From NCBI GenBank assembly GCA_017308235.1, contig JAFKFL010000007.1:248001-312000 (forward strand): a stretch of DNA of 64,000 bases, in the 5' to 3' direction. Of this stretch, positions 50,583 to 60,100 are shown piece by piece. A program made the translations under genes and the position numbers. Position 1 is the stretch's first letter. Each line of letters opens with the position of its first letter. Source of the stretch: Alphaproteobacteria bacterium. GTDB lineage: Bacteria; Pseudomonadota; Alphaproteobacteria; Reyranellales; Reyranellaceae. Under the pieces are notes generated by a model. The model made no database searches and had not been told where the DNA came from. It was given only the letters and a program-made list of their open reading frames with translations.

Positions 50583-51347
50583 ATGCTCCCCTACATCGAC
50601 CACCTCTTTGCCGGCACCGGGCTCTGGACCGCGATCGGCGTCACGCTGGTTGCGGGGCTGATGCGCGGCTTCGCGGGTTTCGGCTCGGCCATGCTGATGG
50701 CGCCGATCTTCGCCATCCTGTTCGGCTCGGCGGAGATGGTGGTCACCATCGTCGCCATCGAGCTCGTGGTGTCGCTGCAGCTCTTCCCGCAGGTGCGTCG
50801 CGCCGCCGACTGGAAGACGCTGGCGCCCATGAGCGTCGCCGCCTGCCTCGCCATGCCGCTCGGCGTCTGGGCGCTGGCCAGCGTCGACAAAGGCACCATC
50901 GTGACGGCTGTCTCGGCGGTGATCGTGGCCTTCGTTCTGCTGATGTGGAGTGGCTGGAAATATCGCGGCGGGCGCTCGACCGTGGCCACGGTCGTGGTGG
51001 GCGCGGCCTCCGGCGCGATGATGGCGACGACCAGCGTCGGCGGGCCGCCGGTGCTCCTCTATCTCCTCTCCGGCAACGACCCGCCGCACGTGAACCGGGC
51101 CAACATCGTCACCTATTACTTCCTGACGCAGTTCCTGCTGATCGTGATCGTGATGCTGAGCGGCGTCGCGGGCTGGGATGCGCTCGCCCGTGCGGTCGTG
51201 CTGTTCCCGGTGATGATCGTCGGCGCCTGGCTGGGCGGCCGGCTGTTCCATGGTCTGGCGAGCGAGCGGCTCTACCGCAACGTGGCGCTCGCCATCCTGT
51301 TCGCGACCGGCTCGTTCGGACTCTTGCGGAGTTTTATTGTGTCCTGA
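50583..51347 (+). CDS. Sulfite exporter TauE/SafE family protein
   Basis: The 254-residue membrane protein has about eight hydrophobic segments in two similar halves (ITLVAGLMRGFAGFGSAM and VVGAASGAMMATTSVGGPPVLLYLLSG). These are the two characteristic TauE/SafE repeats. It probably moves an organic or sulfonate anion across the inner membrane. The start at 50583 is downstream of the repeat-derived frame. Confidence 0.88.
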   Translation: MLPYIDHLFAGTGLWTAIGVTLVAGLMRGFAGFGSAMLMAPIFAILFGSAEMVVTIVAIELVVSLQLFPQVRRAADWKTLAPMSVAACLAMPLGVWALASVDKGTIVTAVSAVIVAFVLLMWSGWKYRGGRSTVATVVVGAASGAMMATTSVGGPPVLLYLLSGNDPPHVNRANIVTYYFLTQFLLIVIVMLSGVAGWDALARAVVLFPVMIVGAWLGGRLFHGLASERLYRNVALAILFATGSFGLLRSFIVS

Positions 51348-51385
51348 AGCGCTCTCCCTCACCATGTCGTGGGGGAGTAAATCGA

Positions 51386-52669
51386 ATGTCGCCCACGAAC
51401 ATGTCGCGTGCGATGGTCGCCGGCGCCATCGGCAACCTGCTCGAATGGTACGACTTCACGGTCTACGGCTACTTCGCCGCGTCGATCGGCCGGGCGTTCT
51501 TTCCCCAGCAAAATCAGGTGGCCCAGGTGCTGTCGGCCTTCGGTATCTTCGCCGTCGGCTTCCTGATGCGGCCCGTCGGGGGCGCGCTGTTCGGCTATAT
51601 CGGCGATCACTTCGGCCGGCGCATCGCGCTCTCGGTGTCGGTGATCGCCATGGCGTTGCCGACCTTTCTGATCGGCGTGCTGCCGGGTTACGCCGTCCTT
51701 GGCATCGCGGCGCCGCTCCTCCTCACGCTGCTGCGCATGATTCAGGGCTTGTCGGTCGGCGGTGAATACACGACCTCGGTCGTCTTCCTGGTCGAGCGCG
51801 CGCGTCCGGAGCGCCGGGGCGTGGTCGGCGCGACCGCCAATCTCGGCGCGCTGACCGGCATCCTGGCCGGGTCGGCGACCGGCGCCGTCCTCGAGACGCT
51901 CATGTCCGCCCAGGCCGTGCAGGAGTGGGGCTGGCGCGTGCCGTTCTGGATCGGCCTCACCGTCGGGCTCGCCGGCCTGGTCCTGCGCCGCGGCCTCAAG
52001 GAGGAACCGGCCGACAAATCGCGGCAGAATGTCCCGTTGCTTGCGGTCTTCCGCCAACATTGGCGGCTGCTGCTCTATCTCGCGTTCGTGTCGGCGTTCG
52101 GCGCCGTCGGCTTCTACCTGATCTTTGTCTACATCGTGAGCTGGCTGCAGTTCGCCGATGGCGTGGCACCGGCGCAGGCGTTGAGCATCAACACCCTCAG
52201 CATGCTGCTGCTGATGCCCACTGAGGTTGGCGTCGCGGCATTGTCCGATCGCATCGGTCGCCGGCCCGTCCTGCTTTGGGTCACTGGCCTCGCCGTCGTT
52301 CTCGCGTGGCCGCTCTTCCGGCTGCTGCACGGACCTCAGCAGTGGATGATCCTGTTGGGGCAGATCGGCTTCGTGCTTCTGGTCGGTGGCTACTATGGCT
52401 GCCTGCCGGCCTTCATGGTCGAGACCGTTGCAGCTCCAATGCGCTGTACGGCCATCGCGCTCGGCTATAACGTGAGCCTCGGCCTGATCGGCGGCGTGAG
52501 CCCGATGGTGGCGACCTGGCTCGTCTATCGCACCGCCAACGACTACACGCCGGCTTTCATGATCATGGCCGCCGCCGCCGTCTCATTCCTGGTCTTGGCC
52601 CATGGCTTTGGATTGCGGGCGCGCAACGGCGGAACAGCGGCGGCCGGAAGGGGAGCGGACCGACAGTAA
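51386..52669 (+). CDS. MFS transporter, metabolite:H+ symporter (MHS/ProP-like)
   Basis: The 427-residue protein starts after GGGGAG. Typical MHS features are present: GNLLEWYDFTVYGYFAASIGRAFFP at the N-terminus, FGRRIALSVSVIAMALPTFLIG, RMIQGLSVGGEYTTSVVFLVE and WGWRVPFWIG. These carriers bring in alpha-ketoglutarate, citrate, proline/betaine or shikimate-like acids. It follows the TauE-type gene by 38 bp and may be co-transcribed with it. Confidence 0.92.
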   Translation: MSPTNMSRAMVAGAIGNLLEWYDFTVYGYFAASIGRAFFPQQNQVAQVLSAFGIFAVGFLMRPVGGALFGYIGDHFGRRIALSVSVIAMALPTFLIGVLPGYAVLGIAAPLLLTLLRMIQGLSVGGEYTTSVVFLVERARPERRGVVGATANLGALTGILAGSATGAVLETLMSAQAVQEWGWRVPFWIGLTVGLAGLVLRRGLKEEPADKSRQNVPLLAVFRQHWRLLLYLAFVSAFGAVGFYLIFVYIVSWLQFADGVAPAQALSINTLSMLLLMPTEVGVAALSDRIGRRPVLLWVTGLAVVLAWPLFRLLHGPQQWMILLGQIGFVLLVGGYYGCLPAFMVETVAAPMRCTAIALGYNVSLGLIGGVSPMVATWLVYRTANDYTPAFMIMAAAAVSFLVLAHGFGLRARNGGTAAAGRGADRQ

Positions 52670-52680
52670 GCGGCACCGCT

Positions 52681-53100
52681 CTATCCGGCACGTCGGCGGC
52701 AGATGTTGCCGACGCCTTGGTCGGTATTGACCTCACCGGTGCGAAGATTGAGCGTGCGCCAGCTGATCAGTTCTCGCCCATCGAATAGACGAGCACTGAT
52801 CTCGTTTCCCTTGATCGTCACCTGATGATTGACGAGACCGCCACCTGTCAGCATCTCGCAATATCCGGTCGTTGGTCCGGAAAAAACACGGGCCCGCACG
52901 CCATCCCTGAAGGTTGCGTGACAGATGAGCCCGGAATCCAGGGTGACCTCCTGCATCCAGACCCTTTGCTGAGTGTCGATGACGATGGTCGCAGGCGGCC
53001 AGGCTTGTGTCTCCGGGCAGTCGAAGCTCAGAACTTCCGCCCGTGCCGCCGAAGCCAGGTGCACCAAACCCACGCACATCAGAAAAGAAACGAACTTCAT
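52681..53100 (-). CDS. Secreted protein of unknown function
   Basis: The 139-residue protein has a Sec signal peptide (residues 1-22, cleavage after ASAARA). The mature part is a small beta-rich domain with four Cys residues (SFDCPETQ, GLICHATF, TGYCEMLTG, GNICRRR), possibly forming two disulfides. No family is recognised. It is convergent with the MFS gene. Confidence 0.7.
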   Translation of the reverse strand: MKFVSFLMCVGLVHLASAARAEVLSFDCPETQAWPPATIVIDTQQRVWMQEVTLDSGLICHATFRDGVRARVFSGPTTGYCEMLTGGGLVNHQVTIKGNEISARLFDGRELISWRTLNLRTGEVNTDQGVGNICRRRAG

Positions 53101-53347
53101 GACAGCGTCCAATCGGTCGCGGTTGGAGTCAATTGGACCGGCCGCAACCGACGCTTGGGCAGTGCCGACATGGACAACCGATCCAGACGTCCAGCGTTGC
53201 ATATCGCGATAAAGGTTGTTCAGGACTTTAGCGACCCCGGTACGGGTCGTCGGCCGCTAGTCTGAGTCGGGCCGCAGGACGACATCACTGCCCTCGTGCT
53301 AACTCTGATCGGCAACTTTGCGTCGTTGCCTGGTCGGAGGCAGGAAC

Positions 53348-53716
53348 ATGAGCCAATTCAAGCCCATCGGCTGGCCTTCCGTCGTGCCGAGACTCTTCAC
53401 GAGCGATGTCGCTGGCTTGATTGGGTTCTTGAGGACCGTTTTCGGCGCGGAGGGCGACTCTCGATCCGGAGCGCCATCGGAAATCCGGATCGGAGAGTCG
53501 ATTATCCTGATCAGCGATGGCGGAGGCGTACGAGAGGCAATGTCCGCCTTTCTCCATGTCTATGTTGAGAATGCGGACGAGACCTACCGGCGGGCGATTG
53601 CGGCGGGTGCTCAATCGATCGAGGCGCCTGCAGATATGCCTTACGGTGACAGACGAGCGACGGTCCGCGATTCCTGGGCAAACGTCTGGCAGATAGCCAC
53701 CTATCGCGGGAACTGA
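53348..53716 (+). CDS. VOC family protein (PhnB-like)
   Basis: The 122-residue protein has GGAGGCAGG before the ATG. It has the PhnB-type start VVPRLFTSDVAGLIGFLRTVFGAEG, then FLHVYVENADETYRRAIAAGA and MPYGDRRATVRDSWANVWQIATY. The usual His/Glu metal ligands are not complete, as in PhnB-like members. The substrate is unknown. Confidence 0.85.
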   Translation: MSQFKPIGWPSVVPRLFTSDVAGLIGFLRTVFGAEGDSRSGAPSEIRIGESIILISDGGGVREAMSAFLHVYVENADETYRRAIAAGAQSIEAPADMPYGDRRATVRDSWANVWQIATYRGN

Positions 53717-53936
53717 GACGGGCCGAGGCCAACCCGCAGTCTCACAGTGGCTTGCGTCCCGCCAACGCCGTTGAACGCTTTTTGTCCACCTGCTGTACGC
53801 TACCGTACGCCACCTGCCGCCGCAGGAAGATTGGGCGGCCTATGGAAGATTGGGCGCCCTACAACAGCCAGCCAGATATGCCAGAGTTGGAGTTGCACCC
53901 GCTTCGATGAACATCGCAAGCTTCAGCGGGAACCAG

Positions 53937-54326
53937 ATGCCAATCGATCTCAAAATCTCTCACGCCGAGCACCGTGTGATGGTCACGGCCAGGGGTGAAA
54001 TCAATGCGGCTGACTTCGATCGCATCCTTCTGGCGCAGGTGCAGGAACATGCCCTCTCGTACGGCAAGCTGTTCGACCTCCGCGGTATCGCCGTTGACCT
54101 GAGCCCGAGCGATTTGATGGCCCATGCCGGCAAGCTTGCCGCCTACGCCACCTCGGACGATATCGGCGCCCTGGCGCTGGTTGTGGACCATGCAACCAAC
54201 GCCGATGGCTCGGTGCTCGCAGCGCTGGCCGCAGCAAAGCGGCCGTGCAAGATGTTTCAAGACACGTCCAAGGCTGTCGAGTGGCTTCGTCGGGTCGACC
54301 GGGTGGTCAGGATGGCAAAGCTCTGA
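53937..54326 (+). CDS. STAS/SpoIIAA-like protein
   Basis: The 129-residue protein is read from ATG 53937 because its start (MPIDLKISHAEHRVMVTARG) aligns with the paralogue at 21311 (MPIHLEVFHPDRIAVGVARG); an upstream ATG at 53907 is in frame. The SpoIIAA/STAS-like pattern of alternating strands and helices is present, with LVVDHATNADGSVLAALAAA. The function is unknown. Confidence 0.72.
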   Translation: MPIDLKISHAEHRVMVTARGEINAADFDRILLAQVQEHALSYGKLFDLRGIAVDLSPSDLMAHAGKLAAYATSDDIGALALVVDHATNADGSVLAALAAAKRPCKMFQDTSKAVEWLRRVDRVVRMAKL

Positions 54327-54551
54327 GGTTCGAATATCCCCCGTTCCCGCGGTACCGGCTAACAAACTGACGGTCGTCGACTGATATGGTTCGGAGCTTC
54401 CGCACATCCGCTACCGACGGCAGTCTGTACGCTCCGCACCGTCTGGATGAGCAGGCGCCGGATGCCGACCCGCGGGACGTTGAAGGCATCAACTAGCGAA
54501 GCGGGCAGTCTTGCGACAACCGCCAGCCGAGCCCGTCGGCTCGACCCCGCG

Positions 54552-54797
54552 CTAGTCTCGCTTGGGCAACGTCACTTTGTTGTCTCTCAGTGCCTTCTCC
54601 AGGATCGGGATCGATGACTTGGGGTCGGTCTTGCATCCTTCGATAGCCTCTGGCACGGGGCCGCCGGTAAATGAGTTGGACCCAACGACGCGGCGGTAGG
54701 TCTGGCCGAGCTGGTAGCAATAGGAGGCATCGTCGGCGAATGCTGCGACGGGCATAAAGGTCACGGCAGTAATGGCAGTCGCTATTAGCACCTTCAT
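54552..54797 (-). CDS. Small secreted protein
   Basis: The 81-residue protein has AGGAGC 9 nt before the ATG and a signal peptide (residues 1-21, ending AAFA). The 60-residue mature part has two Cys residues (SYCYQLGQTYRR and AIEGCKTD) and ends in ILEKALRDNKVTLPKRD. It resembles small alphaproteobacterial periplasmic proteins of unknown role. Confidence 0.7.
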   Translation of the reverse strand: MKVLIATAITAVTFMPVAAFADDASYCYQLGQTYRRVVGSNSFTGGPVPEAIEGCKTDPKSSIPILEKALRDNKVTLPKRD

Positions 54798-54832
54798 GGC
54801 AAGCTCCTAGTCTCATATCGCGATCAACCGCG

Positions 54833-54975
54833 ATGACTGCCCAAGAAAGCGCGAGCCCAAGCGGCGAAGAGATCATACAACAATTGATACTGATACGGTT
54901 CGGCAACCCGTACAACCGCTGCCACGGCAAGGTTCCGGGTCGAGCCCTTTGGCTCAACCTCGGCCCAAAAAACGC
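54833..54975 (-). pseudogene. Degenerate fragment (VEPKG copy 2)
   Basis: On the minus strand this reads WAEVEPKGSTRNLA then drifts. A similar stretch with IQAKVEPKGATQCFANQL occurs at about 55610-55700. The two lie on either side of the PPC-domain gene. No intact gene is left; both look like relics of one unidentified reading frame. Confidence 0.3.
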
Positions 54976-55072
54976 GGTGGCCTGGAAGAACGACTGTATG
55001 TGCTCGTGCCGAGCCGGGAAGCGCCGCTCAGCTCCGATCAGCCAGCTGGGAACGTCTCGTGGTTTGCTAAAC

Positions 55073-55528
55073 TCATGACGGTTGCTTCGAGTTGGCATCG
55101 ATGAGAGCGATGCCAAGATTCTCGCGCTTGCGCCGCCGAAGCTTTGCTGGGGTCTCCATCAGGACGACTTCGAGAGTGGGATGAACGGTGCCCTTGAGAA
55201 AGTGGCCACCTCGCGTGGAGCCGTCCGACATGCCGAGCACGACGTGGATGTGGAGGCTGGCTTTCCCGTCATCGCCGATCGCAATGTCGCCGAGGGCACT
55301 AAGCACCTCGCACTGCTCATCGATGTCGATTTCCTTGTATGATTTACTGGCAAAGTCGAACCAGCCGACGGTCGCACGCGCAAACGCACCGATCGCGGTC
55401 AGCGATGCGGCGGATATTCCCTCTTTCCGTGCAAATGCCTGTAGCGTGGCAAACGCTTCCTCGCCGTCGTCCAAAACGACGACAAGCATGTCACTGGTCG
55501 CTTCCGAGGCGATCCGTTGACACTTCAT
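55073..55528 (-). CDS. PPC/DUF296 domain protein
   Basis: The 151-residue protein starts after GGGAGGCGG. The PPC (DUF296) domain occupies nearly all of it: VVVLDDGEEAFATLQAFARKEGI, ASLTAIGAFARATVGWFD, HIHVVLGMSDGSTRGGHFLKGTVHPTLEVVL with conserved His residues. Bacterial members are small trimers of uncertain role, some binding DNA or small ligands. Relic sequences flank it on both sides. Confidence 0.87.
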   Translation of the reverse strand: MKCQRIASEATSDMLVVVLDDGEEAFATLQAFARKEGISAASLTAIGAFARATVGWFDFASKSYKEIDIDEQCEVLSALGDIAIGDDGKASLHIHVVLGMSDGSTRGGHFLKGTVHPTLEVVLMETPAKLRRRKRENLGIALIDANSKQPS

Positions 55529-55609
55529 GTCCGCCTCCCTGCTAAGCCCAGGCGGTACAACGCTACAATCGGTCAGGAAGCTGCGAACGATATCAGATGA
55601 CGTGCTCGA

Positions 55610-55700
55610 ACGAGGCCAGCACAGGGTCCGGTGATAGCTGGTTGGCAAAGCACTGGGTCGCGCCTTTCGGCTCGACCTTGGCCTGGATGAACCAGTCGAC
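55610..55700 (-). pseudogene. Degenerate fragment (VEPKG copy 1)
   Basis: The minus-strand reading gives DWFIQAKVEPKGATQCFANQL followed by SPDPVLASFEHVI and a stop. It immediately follows the sulfotransferase gene. It resembles the fragment at 54833-54975 at both DNA and protein level. It is probably the tail of a decayed duplicated gene. Confidence 0.3.
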
Positions 55701-56549
55701 CTAGAAGAACGAGAAGGTGCGGCTCAGCTCGCGCAGCGGACGCAGACCGCCGTTGGCGAGCTGGCCGAGCCGCGAGGGCGGTGTGGCGGGCTGCCGCCGC
55801 TGCAGGTCCAGGATCCAGCCGTGGTCGGATTCGTAGCCCAGCGTCTGCAGGGCGCCGGGAAAGCGCGCCAGGAAGACATAGGCCAGCGGGACAGTGAACT
55901 CGCGCTTCCACTGTCCGACGTCGCCCGACCGGATGTGCTTGTTCCCGAGCCGTGACAGGCCGCCGAACAGGCTGTTGCGCCAGTACGACTCTTCGCAGAT
56001 CCGACGCTCTGCCGCGTCGAAGCCCAGGAAGGTCACGATCCGGCGCCACATGCTCAGATCCGCATCCAACCGCAGATCCTCGTAGCGGGCCTCGAAGCAG
56101 TTGGGCTCGTCGTAGCACCAGCCCAACATGTCGTGGATGGTCGCGGCCGAGGAATGCTCCATCTCGTAGATGTATTGCTGGTGCTTGGTCGGCAGTTCCT
56201 TCAGCCGACGCTGATAGGTGACGTCGTCGTAGCCAGGCACCGGCTCGTGCAGCCAGCTCTCGTTCGACTTCCTATGATAGTGCATGGCGGAAATGATCAC
56301 GTCGCGTGGGTCGCGGACGACGTGGAGGACCCGCACGTCCGACCGACTCAGGAGCGACGGCTGGCGGCTGAAGTCCGAATCGCTGTTGAAGAGAATGAAA
56401 GGAGTCTTCGGCGGCTCTGAAAGCTGTCGATAATGCGTCTTGTAATCAATGTAGGAGACGCCCAACCCGGCGGCGATCGACTTGAACACGCCGTCCATCC
56501 AGACCGTGCCCGTCTTGTGGTGTGTGGCGACGACAACGTTGTATTTCAT
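55701..56549 (-). CDS. Sulfotransferase domain protein
   Basis: The 282-residue protein has the 5'-phosphosulfate-binding loop THHKTGTVWMDGVF near the N-terminus and the 3'-phosphate motif VLHVVRDPRDVIISAMHYH. These mark a PAPS-dependent sulfotransferase. The C-terminal part has FEARYEDLRLD and the helical KREFT. The acceptor is unknown, perhaps a surface glycan or lipid. The gene is divergent from cysD-cysNC, whose products make its donor PAPS. Confidence 0.87.
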   Translation of the reverse strand: MKYNVVVATHHKTGTVWMDGVFKSIAAGLGVSYIDYKTHYRQLSEPPKTPFILFNSDSDFSRQPSLLSRSDVRVLHVVRDPRDVIISAMHYHRKSNESWLHEPVPGYDDVTYQRRLKELPTKHQQYIYEMEHSSAATIHDMLGWCYDEPNCFEARYEDLRLDADLSMWRRIVTFLGFDAAERRICEESYWRNSLFGGLSRLGNKHIRSGDVGQWKREFTVPLAYVFLARFPGALQTLGYESDHGWILDLQRRQPATPPSRLGQLANGGLRPLRELSRTFSFF

Positions 56550-56875
56550 CGTTTTCTTGTCTTTCCAGGAGGACGGTTCGAGCCCGAGGGTAGGGCCATA
56601 CGCACAGGTACGAAGGGGCATGACACTTCATCCCCTATGATAGTCGGATCCTTCTGTTGAGCTGCCTCTGTTGGTGGTGGCTGATGAGCAAAAAACACGC
56701 CATTTGCCACCACCGCGACAACGCCGGAAAGCGGTTCCGAGGGGGCAGTGCCACTTTCGAAGTCAATTAAAGTTGATGCGATGGCGCAACACTGTCGGGA
56801 GGTACGTGTGTCCACAGCTTCACCCGAACCTGCCGTGCCTGCTAAACTCACACTCGCTCGGCACGCAAACAAAGA
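56550..56875. other. 326-bp divergent intergenic region, sulfotransferase / cysD
   Basis: No gene is supported here. It must hold the promoters of both divergent units. A 9-bp inverted repeat GGTGGTGGC (56673-56681) / GCCACCACC (56706-56714) is the only structure noticed, and it could be an operator or chance. Confidence 0.4.
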
Positions 56876-57805
56876 ATGACGCTTCAGATCCTCTCTAAAG
56901 CCGCGCGACTGTCGCCACATCTGCAGCGGCTGGAAGACGAGGCGCTCCATATCCTGCGCGAGGTGGTGGCGGAGTTCCGCAAGCCGGTGCTGCTCTATTC
57001 GGTGGGCAAGGATTCGAGTGTCCTGCTGCATCTCGCGCGCAAGGCCTTCTTCCCCTCATCGCCGCCGTTCCCGTTTCTTCATATCGCCACGGGTTGGGAT
57101 TTCCGCGCGCTGATCGAGCATCGCGATCGCATGGCGAGGGAATACGGGCTCGAGCTGCTGGTTCATCGCAACGAGGACGCGGCGCGCGCCGGCATCAATC
57201 CGTTCGACACCGAGACCGGCGAATATTCACGCCTCATGCTGACTGAGGCGTTGCGCGCGGCGTTGGATCAGCACGGCTTCGATGCCGCGATCGGCGGTGC
57301 ACGGCGTGACGAGGAGAAGTCGCGCGCCAAGGAACGCATCTTCTCGCATCGCAGTGCAGGCCATGTCTGGGATCCGCGTCGCCAGCGGCCCGAGCTGTGG
57401 CGGTTGTTCAACACGCGGCTGGTTGCGAGCGAGACGATGCGCGTCTTTCCGCTCTCGAACTGGACCGAACTCGACGTCTGGACCTACATCCAGGCCGAGG
57501 CGATCCCGATCGTGCCGCTCTATCTTGCCGCCGAGCGGCCGGTCGTGGCGCGCGGCGATGCCCTGATCGCGGTCGACGATGCCCGCCTTTGCCCGCACCT
57601 CGACGGGACGGCGATGCCGCGCCAGGTGCGCTTCCGCACGCTTGGCTGCTGGCCGCTTACTGGTGCTGTCGAATCGCAGGCGACCGATATCGCGGCCGTG
57701 ATCGCCGAACTGCAGGCGTCGCGTCTGTCGGAGCGCCAGGGCCGGCTGGTCGATGGCGCGCTCCAGGCATCGATGGAACGCAAGAAACGGGAGGGTTACT
57801 TTTGA
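56876..57805 (+). CDS. cysD: Sulfate adenylyltransferase subunit 2
   Basis: The 309-residue protein has the PP-loop ATP pyrophosphatase motif [21 protein letters not shown] at about residues 39-58. [32 protein letters not shown] and [13 protein letters not shown] follow, all diagnostic of CysD/NodP. It forms APS from sulfate and ATP with CysN. The TGA stop overlaps the TTG start of the cysNC gene. Confidence 0.95.
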   Translation: MTLQILSKAARLSPHLQRLEDEALHILREVVAEFRKPVLLYSVGKDSSVLLHLARKAFFPSSPPFPFLHIATGWDFRALIEHRDRMAREYGLELLVHRNEDAARAGINPFDTETGEYSRLMLTEALRAALDQHGFDAAIGGARRDEEKSRAKERIFSHRSAGHVWDPRRQRPELWRLFNTRLVASETMRVFPLSNWTELDVWTYIQAEAIPIVPLYLAAERPVVARGDALIAVDDARLCPHLDGTAMPRQVRFRTLGCWPLTGAVESQATDIAAVIAELQASRLSERQGRLVDGALQASMERKKREGYF

Positions 57806-59715
57806 CGCCCTTCGGCCAGGTCTCGCTTCCGGCTGACGTTGTCTCCTACGCTCGTCGCGGCGAATTGCGCTTCCTCACCTGCGGCTCGGTCGACGACGGC
57901 AAGTCGACCCTGATCGGCCGGCTGATCGCCGATGCGTCCGGCTTGCTGGAGGATCAGGCAAAAGCGCTGCAAGAGGACTCGCGGCGCTTCGGCACGTGTC
58001 ACGGTTCGATTGGCAACAACGGTTCGGCGGAAGACGGTGCGATCGATTTCGCCTTGCTTCTCGACGGCCTCGAGGCCGAGCGCGAGCAGGGCATCACGCT
58101 CGATGTCGCTTACCGTTTCTTCGCGACCGCGCGGCGCGCCTTCGTGGTTGCGGATGCACCGGGCCATCAGCAATACACCCGCAACATGGTGACGGGCGCC
58201 TCGAACGCGGAGCTTGCCGTGCTGCTGGTCGATGCGCGCAAGGGGCTGCTGGAGCAGACCCGCCGGCATGCCGCCATCGTGTCGCTGCTCGGCATCCGTC
58301 ACCTTGTCCTGGCGGTGAACAAGATCGACCTGGTCGATTTCGCCGAGCTGCGCTTTCGCGACATCGAGGATGCCTTCACGGCCTTCGCCGCGCCGCTCGG
58401 CTTCACGTCGGTGGTCGCGATCCCGTTGTCGGCACGCCATGGCGACAACGTCGCCTCGCTCAGTAACCGCATGCCCTGGTACCAGGGACCGGCGTTGGTC
58501 GAGCATCTTGAGGCGGTCGAGACCAATTTGGATGCAGCGGAACGGCCGTTCCGCTTCCCGGTGCAATGGGTCAATCGGCCAGACTCCGACTTCCGCGGCT
58601 TCGCCGGCACGGTGGCGAGCGGGCAGGTGGCGGTGGGCGACCGCGTCGTCGCCGAAGCCTCCGGCCGCCTCGCCGAGGTGGCGCGCATCGTCACCTTCGA
58701 CGGCGACTTGCCCGTCGCTTCGGTCGGGAGGTCAGTGACGCTCGTCTTCAAGGACGAGATCGACCTCGGCCGCGGCGATCTTTTGGCCGATCCGCGGAAT
58801 CGTCCGACGGTCGCGCGCCGCGTTGCCGCCGATCTGGTCTGGATGGACGACATGCCGGCGCTGCCGGGCAAGCGCCATCTCCTGAAGATCGGCGCCGCCA
58901 CTGTCGCGGCCACGATCACGCGTATCGTCGATACGCTCGATGTCGAATCGCTGCGCCGGGTCGTCGGCCAGCCGCTGTTGCCCAACGGCATCGCGCGGGT
59001 GGAGATCGAAACCGCGACACCGATCGCCTTCGACCCCTATTGCGACAACAGCGGCACCGGCGCCTTCATCCTGATCGATCCCGCGACGGGGGCCACGGTG
59101 GCGGCCGGCATGGCGGCAGCGAGTCTCGACCGCGCGACCAACGTCCATCACCAGCCGGAGGACGTGACGCCCGCGATCCGCGAGGGCGCCAAGGGGCAGC
59201 GAGCGATGGTGGTGTGGCTCACCGGCCTGCCGGGCTCGGGCAAGTCGACCATCGCCAATGCCGTCGAGCGCAAGCTGTTGGCGCTCGGCCGTCAGACGAT
59301 GCTGCTCGACGGCGACAACCTCCGGCAGGGGCTCAATGCCGATCTCGGCTTCGACACGGCGTCGCGCACCGAGAACGTGCGGCGTGTGGGTGAGGTCGCA
59401 AAACTGATGGCCGACGCTGGCCTGATCGTGCTGGTGGCGCTGGTTTCGCCCTTCCGCGCCGATCGTGCGCGTGCGGCGTCGCTGCTGCCCGGCGGGCGGT
59501 TCCTCGAAGTGTTCGTCGACACGCCGGTCGAGATCTGCCGCCTGCGCGATCCCAAGGGCCTCTACGCCAAGGCCGCACGCGGCAAGATCGCGAACGTGAC
59601 CGGCCGCGACCAGCCCTACGAACCGCCCGAATCGCCCGACCTCGTCCTGCGCACCCTCGAGCTCGATCCTGCGCAAGCCGCCGACCTCGTGATCGCGAAG
59701 GTGCTGGAGCAGTAG
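57802..59715 (+). CDS. cysNC: Bifunctional sulfate adenylyltransferase subunit 1 / APS kinase
   Basis: The 637-residue fusion starts at TTG 57802 (GGAGGG 8 nt upstream, TTGA overlap with cysD). The GTPase part has [26 protein letters not shown] and NKIDLVD, followed by two beta-barrel domains. The C-terminal APS kinase (from about residue 465) has [15 protein letters not shown] and [15 protein letters not shown]. CysN drives APS formation with CysD, and CysC makes PAPS. The fused form matches NodQ/CysNC of rhizobia. PAPS is what the divergent sulfotransferase needs. Confidence 0.95.
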   Translation: MTPFGQVSLPADVVSYARRGELRFLTCGSVDDGKSTLIGRLIADASGLLEDQAKALQEDSRRFGTCHGSIGNNGSAEDGAIDFALLLDGLEAEREQGITLDVAYRFFATARRAFVVADAPGHQQYTRNMVTGASNAELAVLLVDARKGLLEQTRRHAAIVSLLGIRHLVLAVNKIDLVDFAELRFRDIEDAFTAFAAPLGFTSVVAIPLSARHGDNVASLSNRMPWYQGPALVEHLEAVETNLDAAERPFRFPVQWVNRPDSDFRGFAGTVASGQVAVGDRVVAEASGRLAEVARIVTFDGDLPVASVGRSVTLVFKDEIDLGRGDLLADPRNRPTVARRVAADLVWMDDMPALPGKRHLLKIGAATVAATITRIVDTLDVESLRRVVGQPLLPNGIARVEIETATPIAFDPYCDNSGTGAFILIDPATGATVAAGMAAASLDRATNVHHQPEDVTPAIREGAKGQRAMVVWLTGLPGSGKSTIANAVERKLLALGRQTMLLDGDNLRQGLNADLGFDTASRTENVRRVGEVAKLMADAGLIVLVALVSPFRADRARAASLLPGGRFLEVFVDTPVEICRLRDPKGLYAKAARGKIANVTGRDQPYEPPESPDLVLRTLELDPAQAADLVIAKVLEQ

Positions 59716-59742
59716 GCACCCTCGCGAGCAGGGAGCTGGAAA

Positions 59743-60081
59743 ATGATTTCCTACGTGAAGGCGCATTGGCGGGGTGAGTTGTCGCTGGGCAGATCGTTCT
59801 GGCTCAACTGGGTTGCGCTTTATCTCGCGTTGATGTTGGCCATGGTGGCGGGCGGCCAGGTCATCACGTCTCGCCTCTATGACTACCCGTGCCTTGTGCT
59901 GCTGGTGCTCGTGTTCGTCTGGGGCGCGGTCGGCATCCTGCGGGCCGCATGGCACCTTCTTCATTCACCCGTCACACCGGTCAGGAAGGCGTTGGCCGCC
60001 GCCGCTATCGTGATCGTGGTTCTGGCGGTCGTCCTGACCGGCGGCGACTTTGCCATCCTGCTCCGCATTCTGACCAAATGA
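59743..60081 (+). CDS. Small integral membrane protein of unknown function
   Basis: The 112-residue protein has GGGAGCTGG before the ATG. Three hydrophobic segments (about residues 20-42, 48-68 and 82-108) are connected by short loops. The N-terminus (YVKAHWRGELSLGRSFWLNW) resembles that of many small alphaproteobacterial membrane proteins. It is 27 bp after cysNC and may be co-transcribed. Confidence 0.7.
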   Translation: MISYVKAHWRGELSLGRSFWLNWVALYLALMLAMVAGGQVITSRLYDYPCLVLLVLVFVWGAVGILRAAWHLLHSPVTPVRKALAAAAIVIVVLAVVLTGGDFAILLRILTK

Positions 60082-60100
60082 CCCGGTGCGGAGGTTTCGC

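Noticed and set aside
54833..55078. Plus-strand 81-codon ORF
   Set aside because: No RBS or domain; overlaps a decayed minus-strand relic and is low in coding character.
58732..59964. Minus-strand ORF of 410 codons
   Set aside because: Antisense to cysNC; Arg/His/Asp-rich shadow translation.
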